In this document: piece by piece, positions 8,193 to 15,163 of the stretch | How positions within the stretch are numbered: position 1 is the first letter of the stretch | Layout of the letters: the number at the start of each line of letters is the position of its first letter | Assembly (NCBI GenBank): GCA_903834475.1 | Contig: CAILJH010000187.1 | Location: 1-49,552, forward strand | Source of the DNA: an uncultured Prolixibacteraceae bacterium | Lineage (GTDB): Bacteria > Bacteroidota > Bacteroidia > Bacteroidales > Prolixibacteraceae | Length of the DNA: 49,552 bases | Reading direction: 5' to 3' | Translations under genes and position numbers: made by a program | Notes under the pieces: model-generated | Told to the model about the DNA's origin: nothing | What the model saw: only the letters and a program-made list of their open reading frames with translations | The model's database searches: none

Positions 8193-9644
8193 TTATTTCT
8201 CTATTTGCCAGATCGATTTCATCGGGTATATTTCAAGTTTTTCTACCAGAAGTTCACCGCCGGTATTAAACAAATAGATGCCATTGGCATTTTCATTTGG
8301 AATAAAGCACGAGCTCATGACGGCACTACCATCGTTGGCAAAAATTTCAATCGAACTTCGGTCGAGTAATATCTCAAGTTTCAAAGTTCCGTCAATTGGC
8401 TCTACGATGACAGAATTCCCTAAGCAGGTAAGTGTTTTGGATTTAACGTTGTACATAATTTCAGTACCATTGTTCTTTTTGTCTAAGCGAACAACAAATC
8501 CAAAAGTATCAACAGTTTTTATTTTAAAACTTCCAATGATGTGCATGCAGTCATTGTCAACTTTATGAGTAAGATTTTTATTTATGCCAGGAATGAGGTT
8601 TTTGTTTTCCCAAACTTCGCCTTTGCCGTGCAGAAGCTCAATTTCCTTGACGGGTTTCCGTATTAGCCGGATTCCATCTGTAAACTTTTTTAGAGAAAGG
8701 ACACAGGGGAATGTCATTTGTCCGTTAAAGGGCATTTTTGGATATTCTCCACCTTTCATCCAGGCAATCTGAATAGTTCTTCCATCGGCTTCAGGAATAT
8801 TGCTCCAGGTTTGGGTCGCATAATAATTTAAACCCAAATCTCCTGGCAACTTCGGTGATTCAGTAACAAATTTTTCACCATTAAAAGTGCCAATAAGATA
8901 GCTGCCATCTCCGTTGAACAGTACCCATTTTTTATCATCAGCCCGCCGGTTTACAGGAAGTTCAACTAAATCGGGGCATTCGAAAAATCCCGGAAGATGA
9001 CTTTTATATTCCCAGTCTATCAGGTTTTTAGACGTATAAAACGAAATTCCTTTCTGTTTTTCATCATTGTCTGGTTTACGGTACAAAACCATGACGAATT
9101 GCTTATTTGCTTCATGCCAGATCACTTTTGGATCGCGGGCATCATCTGTTTCATTGAAAGCAATGATTGGATTCTTTTCATATTTGGTCCAGGTTCTTCC
9201 TTTATCGTTGCTGTATGCTAATCGTTGTCCGCATTTTTGACTGGTATAGAATAACAGTATCGTTTTTTCATCACCTTTTTGAAGTCCGGTCACATTATTT
9301 TCATCCACCAAACCACTACCTGAGAATTCGGTGCAAACTTCTTTGTCTTTCGAATCATTATCTGGAAAAAGTGCAATTGGCAATTGCTCCCAATGCACCA
9401 GATCTGTACTTATGGCGTGCCCCCAATGCATATAGCCCCATTCGTTTCCAAATGGATTGTATTGATAGAAAAGATGGTATTCTCCTTTGTAGAAAACCAG
9501 GCCATTCGGATCGTTTTGCCAGTTTATTTCCGGAGAAAAATGAAACTGGGGACGATACAATTCATTATAAATTTTTACCGGTTTAGCTGCAGTTGCACTA
9601 AATGCTGAAATAAAAAAAAGGATTAACAGAATAGGAAACTTCAT
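8193..9644 (-). CDS. Secreted glycoside hydrolase family 32 (levanase/exo-inulinase/invertase type)
   Basis: A 483-residue fructan or sucrose hydrolase. A signal peptide occupies about residues 1-20 (hydrophobic LLILFFISAFSATAA), so it is exported. The five-bladed GH32 propeller has all three catalytic acids: WQNDPNG (42-48, nucleophile Asp45), RDPKV (170-174, Asp171 stabiliser) and ECPDL (222-226, acid/base Glu222). The C-terminal beta-sandwich (about 350-475) includes LLDRSSIEIFANDG. Substrate cannot be fixed from sequence; exo-acting beta-fructosidase on levan, inulin or sucrose is likely. No SusC/SusD pair or fructokinase is beside it, so it is not in a visible polysaccharide utilisation locus. 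Confidence 0.93.
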   Translation of the reverse strand: MKFPILLILFFISAFSATAAKPVKIYNELYRPQFHFSPEINWQNDPNGLVFYKGEYHLFYQYNPFGNEWGYMHWGHAISTDLVHWEQLPIALFPDNDSKDKEVCTEFSGSGLVDENNVTGLQKGDEKTILLFYTSQKCGQRLAYSNDKGRTWTKYEKNPIIAFNETDDARDPKVIWHEANKQFVMVLYRKPDNDEKQKGISFYTSKNLIDWEYKSHLPGFFECPDLVELPVNRRADDKKWVLFNGDGSYLIGTFNGEKFVTESPKLPGDLGLNYYATQTWSNIPEADGRTIQIAWMKGGEYPKMPFNGQMTFPCVLSLKKFTDGIRLIRKPVKEIELLHGKGEVWENKNLIPGINKNLTHKVDNDCMHIIGSFKIKTVDTFGFVVRLDKKNNGTEIMYNVKSKTLTCLGNSVIVEPIDGTLKLEILLDRSSIEIFANDGSAVMSSCFIPNENANGIYLFNTGGELLVEKLEIYPMKSIWQIEK

Positions 9645-9675
9645 AGCTTAATTGTTAATGACAAAGTAGTTCGGG

Positions 9676-9700
9676 CAAATATAGATTAAATATAGATTAA
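9676..9700 (-). promoter_or_regulatory. Putative GH32 promoter with an 11-bp tandem repeat
   Basis: On the - strand TATATTTG (complement of 9676-9683) matches the Bacteroidota -7 box TAnnTTTG and lies 32 bases before the GH32 start codon. It partly overlaps two exact tandem copies of ATATAGATTAA (9679-9689 and 9690-9700). A direct repeat placed across a promoter is typical of an operator, but no regulator is known here. I did not find a convincing TTG -33 element. The rest of the 203-base divergent gap is AT-rich and shows nothing else I can name. Confidence 0.4.
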
Positions 9701-9847
9701 TAAATGTTAAAAATTTAGCTACGTTTGAATTCGGATTAGCGCGAAAATGCTGGATTTTATGAAATTTATTGCCTGACAATTCAAAACGACTCAGAAATAT
9801 ATTTCATTATATTTCGTTGAAAATTTTGCACATCAATAGTTTCTAAA

Positions 9848-12322
9848 ATGAGAGTAAAAATAGTGTTGATTTTGTTTCTGATGTCAGTGGGGATGAGTTA
9901 TGGACAGGAAACATGGAAGACTCAAGGAATAAAGTTACCTCCAACCGTTTGTTATGCGTCCAAAGAATCACATCAATCTTACGTGCATCCACCAATTGAA
10001 TATCTTAATAAATTGAAAGCTGCGTCCTTAAAAAGTGCTTCAATTGTAGTGACTTATGTAGGTTTTCCAGCCAAGGCTCAGGAAGCTTTTCAGTTTGCTG
10101 TTGATGTTTGGCAATCGTTGATTGATTCTCCGGTTCCAATTCATATGACTGCCACCTGGCAAAGTTTAGGATTGGGAAGTGGTATTTTGGGTCAATGCAG
10201 TCCTTCCGATTATTATAAAAATTTCAATTCAACGGAGGTCTGGAACAGCTATTATCCGGTTGCTTTAGTCGAAAAGATGCTCGGTGAAGAGGTTAATGGA
10301 GCGGATAAACCCGATATTAATGCTTCATTTAATAAAGACTTTCCAAATTGGTATTTTGGTATTGATGGTAAAACACCCGCCGACAAATATGATTTTGCCT
10401 CGGTTGTGCTTCATGAGTTGACCCACGGTTTGGGGTTTGTAGGAAAGTTTTATTCCAGTAGCGGCAAAGGAGGATACGGCGATACAGATAGTTTCGGAGC
10501 AGTTTTTGATCAGTCAGTCGAAAATAAAGCAGGAGACAGACTGGTTAATACCGCCTTGTTTGTTAATCCTTCAATCAAGTTGAATCAGAATTTGACTTCG
10601 AATTGGCTTGCCTTCGATACACATTTAATTTCCGGCAGTTTGCCCAGACTGTATGCTCCAACTGTATGGGACGGTGGTTCAAGTATCTATCATCTGGACG
10701 AATCAACTTATCCGGCCGGAGATGCAAACTCATTAATGACCCCTTTTAGCGGCATGGGTGAAGCCATTCATAATCCGGGTCAAACCACACTTTCTATCAT
10801 GTATCAAATTGGTTGGAAGACAGTTTCGATCAACCACACACCCCTGAAAGACGTCGAATTTGTAAGCAGTCCAATCAGTTTTGATGCCAAAATTACAAGC
10901 GATTATGGCCTTGATTTATCCAAATTGTATTTGGTATATTCAACAGATAAATTTGTAAAAAAAGATTCAGTACTTTTAAAAGCTACAACTGTTGCAGACG
11001 TTTACAATGCCAAATTGAACCTGACCAAAGCAGGTGAGACCGAGTATTTCTTTTCTGCAAACGATGTGAAGAGCAACAGATATGTATATCCGTCAGGCTC
11101 ACCCACCAACTTTCTCAGCTTTAAAATTGGAGTCGACAAGCAAGCTCCGGTCATTGTTTATCAGCCACTTAAATACCTGATGGCCACTGATCTGAATTCT
11201 AAAATTACTGCTCATGTAACCGATAACATAGCCGTTCAATCAGTTAATCTTGAATATTTTGTGAATGGAGGAATATTAAAGAGTCTGGTTATGAACAATG
11301 ATTCCAATGATGTTTATTCCGTAGATCTTTTTTTTCCAGCCGGATCGGTAAAGGATGGTGATTTGGTAAGTTACCGGATTGTTGCGGTTGATGCATCTTC
11401 ACAGAATAATATCGGGCGCTTGCCTCTTTCGGGTTATTACACGTTCAGAATATTGCAAATCCAAAATCCGGTTGATTATTATGTCAATGATTTCAGTAAG
11501 GATACATTGGATTTTATAAGCTCAACATTCAGAATGTATACCGTACCGGGATTCGACAGTCCGGCATTGAATTCGCAGCATCCATATCTAAGTCCCGATG
11601 CTGATAACTCAGAGTTTAATTTCACCTCCCTTTTAAAATACCCAATCATTATCAAATCCGGGGGAAAGATGAGATTTGATGAGATAGTATTGGTTGAACC
11701 CGGTGAAGCAGGCGTAAAATTTGGTGACCCGAATTTTTATGATTACGTTATTGTGGAAGGTTCTACAGACTACGGAAACACTTGGAAACCTTTGCTTGAC
11801 GGGTATGACAGCAATCTTCAAAATTCATGGGCAACTCTTTTTAACAGCGCCATGACCGGCCAAAACAGTACTGCGGTGCCGACAAAAAATTTGTTTGTGA
11901 ATCATGAAATCGATCTTGTGGCCAATGGCAATTTCAAGGTTGGCGATACCATTCAGATCAGGTTCCGGTTGTTTTCTGATCCCTATTCGCATGGTTGGGG
12001 CTGGATCATCGATAATCTGAAAATTCAGGATTTTGGAACTGCTGTTAATCCCGCATTATTGTCTTCCGGAGAGGTAAATTACTACCCGAATCCGGCAACC
12101 GAACAAGTAAATTTGCAAGTTCAGGCTCAAAAGAAAATACACAAATTGCTCCTGAAGGCCTATAACTTGTCCGGAAAAATAGTTTACAACCAATCATTTC
12201 CGGTAGAATCAAACGTGTTTGAAACAGCGATTGACGTGAGAAATTTCATTCCAGGCCTATATTTATTTACGCTTGAACCTGAAAACGGACAGGTAATTAC
12301 ACGGAAAATACTAATACAGTAA
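9848..12322 (+). CDS. Secreted putative zinc metalloprotease with T9SS type A sorting domain
   Basis: An 824-residue exported protein. A signal peptide (about 1-19, VLILFLMSVGMSYGQ) is followed by a protease-like domain (about 40-330) with the zincin motif HELTHGLGF (His189, Glu190, His193). The position where metzincins carry the third His is Gly, so this is not a canonical metzincin and the third ligand is unknown. A middle region (about 335-560) has Ig/fibronectin-like strands. A jelly-roll-like region (about 580-735) has GGKMRFDEI, EGSTDYGNTWKPL and GWGWIIDNLKI. The last ~80 residues are a T9SS type A sorting domain (NYYPNPATEQV through GLYLFTLE and ITRKILIQ), so export to the surface is likely. 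Protease activity is inferred; substrate unknown. Confidence 0.82.
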   Translation: MRVKIVLILFLMSVGMSYGQETWKTQGIKLPPTVCYASKESHQSYVHPPIEYLNKLKAASLKSASIVVTYVGFPAKAQEAFQFAVDVWQSLIDSPVPIHMTATWQSLGLGSGILGQCSPSDYYKNFNSTEVWNSYYPVALVEKMLGEEVNGADKPDINASFNKDFPNWYFGIDGKTPADKYDFASVVLHELTHGLGFVGKFYSSSGKGGYGDTDSFGAVFDQSVENKAGDRLVNTALFVNPSIKLNQNLTSNWLAFDTHLISGSLPRLYAPTVWDGGSSIYHLDESTYPAGDANSLMTPFSGMGEAIHNPGQTTLSIMYQIGWKTVSINHTPLKDVEFVSSPISFDAKITSDYGLDLSKLYLVYSTDKFVKKDSVLLKATTVADVYNAKLNLTKAGETEYFFSANDVKSNRYVYPSGSPTNFLSFKIGVDKQAPVIVYQPLKYLMATDLNSKITAHVTDNIAVQSVNLEYFVNGGILKSLVMNNDSNDVYSVDLFFPAGSVKDGDLVSYRIVAVDASSQNNIGRLPLSGYYTFRILQIQNPVDYYVNDFSKDTLDFISSTFRMYTVPGFDSPALNSQHPYLSPDADNSEFNFTSLLKYPIIIKSGGKMRFDEIVLVEPGEAGVKFGDPNFYDYVIVEGSTDYGNTWKPLLDGYDSNLQNSWATLFNSAMTGQNSTAVPTKNLFVNHEIDLVANGNFKVGDTIQIRFRLFSDPYSHGWGWIIDNLKIQDFGTAVNPALLSSGEVNYYPNPATEQVNLQVQAQKKIHKLLLKAYNLSGKIVYNQSFPVESNVFETAIDVRNFIPGLYLFTLEPENGQVITRKILIQ

Positions 12323-12343
12323 GCGTTGATTAAATAAAAACTC

Positions 12344-12351
12344 TATATTTG
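12344..12351 (+). promoter_or_regulatory. Putative promoter -7 box for the tyrA leader
   Basis: TATATTTG matches the Bacteroidota -7 consensus TAnnTTTG exactly. A TTG lies upstream at 12326-12328, but the 15-base spacing is shorter than the usual 19-21, so the -33 element is doubtful. The box is 20 bases before the leader-peptide ATG at 12371, as expected for a leader transcript. Confidence 0.45.
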
Positions 12352-12370
12352 CCAACATATTGAAAGCAAA

Positions 12371-12445
12371 ATGAAACGCACAAGCAACAACAGGTTTTTT
12401 TATTGGTTTTATTACTTCTGTTCTCCAATTGGGATCGGCTGGTAA
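12371..12445 (+). CDS. Aromatic-rich leader peptide of the tyrA-aroG attenuator
   Basis: A 24-codon ORF, ATG to TAA. Residues 9-16 are FFYWFYYF, eight aromatic codons in a row (3 Phe, 3 Tyr, 1 Trp, then Phe), and a final Trp precedes the stop. It begins just after a TAnnTTTG box, ends 29 bases before a strong intrinsic terminator, and precedes tyrA and aroG, whose products make Phe and Tyr. That arrangement is that of a ribosome-mediated transcription attenuator: stalling at Phe/Tyr/Trp codons when charged tRNA is scarce would favour read-through. The peptide composition and terminator are directly visible. The alternative antiterminator pairing was not worked out. Confidence 0.75.
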   Translation: MKRTSNNRFFYWFYYFCSPIGIGW

Positions 12446-12474
12446 TGTCTTGTTGTTATAAAAAGATATTTTAC

Positions 12475-12509
12475 AAAAGGGTCCCGTGCATAACGAGGCC
12501 CTTTTTTTT
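12475..12509 (+). terminator. Attenuator terminator upstream of tyrA
   Basis: A 12-bp stem (AAAGGGTCCCGT at 12476-12487 with ACGAGGCCCTTT at 12493-12504; one C-A mismatch, one T-G pair) with loop GCATA, followed by T to 12509 (eight T in total). It lies between the leader peptide and tyrA on the same strand. With the leader it forms a Phe/Tyr/Trp attenuator; it could also end transcription from the upstream protease gene. Confidence 0.85.
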
Positions 12510-12633
12510 AAGCCCCTTCGCGTTTCCCCCGCAGGGGGAGAGCTTTAGGAGGTAATTTGCGATTGAGAATATGAATCATTTATGACAAAGCATTTTTAAG
12601 CCTCCCACTTTGGGGGAGGTTTGGAGGGGGCTT
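12510..12633. repeat. Class B palindromic element (GCCCC...GGGGC, paired hairpins)
   Basis: About 124 bases bounded by AAGCCCC (12510-12516) and GGGGGCTT (12626-12633), each end followed inward by a G/C hairpin (TCCCCCGCAGGGGGA on the left, CCTCCCACTTTGGGGGAGG on the right). The centre is AT-rich and non-coding. Elements with the same layout occur at 19889-19999 and, in frame within kinase genes, at 33155-33263 and 40330-40439. It resembles a doublet of REP sequences or a small MITE. It sits directly between the attenuator terminator and tyrA. Confidence 0.7.
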
Positions 12634-12648
12634 TTAATATCAAGAACT

Positions 12649-13542
12649 ATGAAACTTACAGTAATTGGCTTGGGACTGATTGGTGGTTCGATAGCCAAGG
12701 ATCTTCGGAAAGCAGGTTTTGCAACTAAAATTACAGGCGTTGATTCGAATCCTGAGAATGCTCAGGAAGCGCTTCGGTTAGGAATAGTTGACCGGATTGA
12801 GCCACTTGAAACCGCCGTTTCGAATGCGGATATGGTCATCATTGCCATTCCGGTTGACAAGGTATTGCAAACATTGACTCATGTACTTGATCAGATTTCT
12901 GACCAAACCACTGTGATTGATGTGGGTTCAACCAAAAAGGCAATTTCCGAAGCGGTTGAAAATCATCCGAAACGGAGAAATTACATTCCGGCTCACCCCA
13001 TGGCAGGTACCGAAAATTCCGGACCTGCTGCGGCTTTGGAAGGATTATTCGATGGTAGAATCAATATTATTTGCGATCACGAAAAGTGTGGTCCTCAGCA
13101 CCTGGCCCTGGCAGAAAAAATGTTTCAGGTTCTTGGAATGGATCTTGCCTACATGACCGCCGACGTTCAGGACCACAGCACTGGATTTATCTCACATTTG
13201 CCCCACGCTGCTGCTTTTGCCCTTGCCAATGCAGTGCTCGACAAGGAAGATCGTGAAATAATATTCGATCTGGCAAGTGGCGGATTCAACTCGACCGTTC
13301 GTTTGGCCAAGAGTTCTCCTGAAATGTGGGGACCCATTTTTCAACAAAACAAGGAATACGTTGTTGAATCGCTGGAAGTATATATCAAACACCTGAAAGC
13401 TTTCAAAAAAAGTATAGAATCCGATCCTGAACAAATGATGGCACTGATGAAAAATGCCAACCGTATTCGCGGAATTTTGAGCGGAGAAAACGATTCGCTC
13501 GTAAAAAATGAAAAGACAATAGTTAAACTTTATATCAAATAA
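12649..13542 (+). CDS. tyrA: Prephenate dehydrogenase
   Basis: A 297-residue NAD(P)-dependent dehydrogenase of tyrosine synthesis. The N-terminal Rossmann motif is VIGLGLIGGSIA (4-15). VIIAIPVDKVL (about 65-75) and the substrate-site block IPAHPMAGTENSGP (about 110-123) follow, then the catalytic-region helices (QDHSTGFISHLPHAAAFAL). I start it at the ATG at 12649 (MKLTVIGLG). The frame is open to 12610, but that extension lies in a palindromic repeat and begins at TTG. There is no ACT or chorismate mutase domain; the mutase is fused to the next gene, whose start is 2 bases downstream. An aromatic leader peptide and terminator upstream indicate attenuation control. Confidence 0.95.
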   Translation: MKLTVIGLGLIGGSIAKDLRKAGFATKITGVDSNPENAQEALRLGIVDRIEPLETAVSNADMVIIAIPVDKVLQTLTHVLDQISDQTTVIDVGSTKKAISEAVENHPKRRNYIPAHPMAGTENSGPAAALEGLFDGRINIICDHEKCGPQHLALAEKMFQVLGMDLAYMTADVQDHSTGFISHLPHAAAFALANAVLDKEDREIIFDLASGGFNSTVRLAKSSPEMWGPIFQQNKEYVVESLEVYIKHLKAFKKSIESDPEQMMALMKNANRIRGILSGENDSLVKNEKTIVKLYIK

Positions 13543-13544
13543 TT

Positions 13545-14633
13545 ATGGCATTAGAATTAGAAATTAATCCGATAAAGCACTGGTTGCCGCAAATAAACAA
13601 TCCGCTGATCATAGCAGGTCCATGCAGCCTCGAGACCGAGGAACAGGCCATGGACACCGCCCGTCAGCTGGCAAAAGATCACCGGGTATTTGTATATCGT
13701 GGTGGCGTTTGGAAACCACGAACACGTCCGGGAAGTTTCGAGGGAATCGGAAGCATCGGCCTGAAATGGCTGCAAATGGTTCGTGAAGAAACCGGAATGC
13801 CGGTTGGTACCGAAGTGGCGAATGCACAACATGCCGAAGAAGCCCTGAAAGCCGGTTTGGATGTTTTGTGGATCGGAGCGCGGTCAACTGCAAGTCCTTT
13901 TGTTGTGCAGGAAATTGCCGATGTGGTGAAGGGAACCGATGCCGTGGTAATGGTAAAAAATCCCGTCAATCCCGATGTTCAACTTTGGGTTGGAGCTTTT
14001 GAGCGGCTCAGTCAGGCCGGAATCAAGAATATGGTGGCTATTCACCGAGGTTTTACGCCATTCCGTCAAACAGAGTACCGCAATTACCCCAATTGGAAAA
14101 CGGTGATCGAATTGCGACGTTTGATGCCGAATCTGCCAATTATCTGCGATCCAAGTCATATTGGTGGAAAAAGGGAATATCTGTTCGACATTTCGCAGAA
14201 AGCCTTTGATATGGGCATGGAAGGGCTGATGATCGAATCGCACCGCGACCCATCGTGTGCGTTGAGCGATAAGGAACAGCAACTCACCCCGACCGATCTG
14301 GCTCTTTTGCTTGATCGTTTGGTTATCCGAACGGTGACTACCGACAACAAGCAATTCGAAAATCAGTTGGAATTGCTTCGAAACCGCATTGATGCCGCTG
14401 ATACCGAATTGCTCGAAACTTTATCAACGCGCATGGAAATTGTACGGCAAATTGGTCAGTACAAAAAAGATAACAATGTTACCGCATTTCAGGTTGGCCG
14501 TTTTGCCGAACTGATGGAAAAACGCATGAAATTGGGTGAAAGCCTGAATCTGGACCGGAATTTTGTTCAGATGTTGTTTCAACACATCCATGAAGATTCG
14601 GTTCGGATGCAAACCGAGATAATGGATAAATAA
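13545..14633 (+). CDS. Bifunctional DAHP synthase / chorismate mutase
   Basis: A 362-residue fusion. Residues about 1-265 are a type I DAHP synthase (3-deoxy-7-phosphoheptulonate synthase), first step of the shikimate pathway: IAGPCSLETEEQ (23-34), VYRGGVWKPRTRPGSFEGIG (about 50-69), WIGARSTASPF, VKNPVNPD and ICDPSHIGGKR. Residues about 272-362 are an AroQ-class chorismate mutase (QLELLRNRIDAADTELLETLSTRMEIVRQIGQYKK). The arrangement is well known in Bacteroidota, where the mutase domain can make the synthase sensitive to chorismate or prephenate. It is two bases after tyrA, so they are translated from one message. pheA and the aminotransferase often found upstream in relatives are absent. 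Confidence 0.94.
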   Translation: MALELEINPIKHWLPQINNPLIIAGPCSLETEEQAMDTARQLAKDHRVFVYRGGVWKPRTRPGSFEGIGSIGLKWLQMVREETGMPVGTEVANAQHAEEALKAGLDVLWIGARSTASPFVVQEIADVVKGTDAVVMVKNPVNPDVQLWVGAFERLSQAGIKNMVAIHRGFTPFRQTEYRNYPNWKTVIELRRLMPNLPIICDPSHIGGKREYLFDISQKAFDMGMEGLMIESHRDPSCALSDKEQQLTPTDLALLLDRLVIRTVTTDNKQFENQLELLRNRIDAADTELLETLSTRMEIVRQIGQYKKDNNVTAFQVGRFAELMEKRMKLGESLNLDRNFVQMLFQHIHEDSVRMQTEIMDK

Positions 14634-14683
14634 AAAATCAAATGTTCGCTTTGCTGCTCACTGTGTAGCGAAGCGTATCGAAG

Positions 14684-14719
14684 AAAGCCGGTTGGGATTG
14701 AATTCCTGACCGGCTTTTT
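14684..14719 (+). terminator. Rho-independent terminator after the tyrA-aroG operon
   Basis: AAAGCCGGT (14684-14692) pairs with ACCGGCTTT (14709-14717); GGA and TCC pair further in after a 2-base mismatch, and the arm ends in TTTTT. It lies 51 bases after the stop codon. A second hairpin (CGCTTTGCT at 14647-14655 with AGCGAAGCG at 14667-14675, one G-T pair) precedes it. Confidence 0.8.
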
Positions 14720-15163
14720 CGTTTTCAATGGGCTTATAGAATAAAGATGGTCAGCGTTTTATGTTAATTTGTACAGGATGCTAATGCATAGGACACCAAA
14801 TATTTAGCAAAATGTTTGCTCATTAATTTTGTATTTCATATTTTTGAAAGGCGCACTGAAAAGCGCACAAGTTTGGAAAAAAACCACTCCTAACCCGCAC
14901 CAACAATTCTCAAAATATTGTAATACCATTAAAATGGCATTTCAGCTATTGTCGTGTTAACTTGATATTGTAAAGAGTCAGTCACCCTGAATTTATTTCA
15001 GGGTTTCAACTTTTTTAGGGATGCCGAAACAAGCCTTCGAGGTGAGCTCAGTCGAACGTTCGGCAAGATGCTCCTTTAAAAGATCACTAACACACTATTA
15101 AGAAATACACACAATTGACTGTTATTTCTAATGCAATTAAGAAATCATTTTTAAAATTCTGCC
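14720..15163. other. Long intergenic region with two repeat-like hairpins
   Basis: Non-coding on both strands as far as I can see. It contains ACCCTGAA/TTCAGGGT (14984-14991 and 14997-15004, 5-base loop). It also contains a two-level hairpin at 15023-15064: GCCGAA pairs with TTCGGC and, inside it, TTCGA pairs with TCGAA around GAGCTC. These look like dispersed intergenic palindromes rather than terminators, since neither is followed by a T run. The remainder is AT-rich leader of the downstream kinase gene; no promoter could be fixed. Confidence 0.5.

Noticed and set aside
9167..9586. 139-codon frame antisense to the GH32 gene
   Set aside because: Covers the catalytic motifs of a clear GH32 enzyme on the other strand; shadow frame.
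6997..9644. GH32 and tdh as one operon
   Set aside because: A strong terminator separates them and their functions are unrelated.
12610..12648. Extended N-terminus of TyrA from TTG at 12610
   Set aside because: Lies in a class B palindrome and adds residues before the canonical MKLTVIGLG start.
13884..14354. 156-codon frame antisense to aroG/chorismate mutase
   Set aside because: Shadow of a strongly conserved gene; sequence has no domain features.
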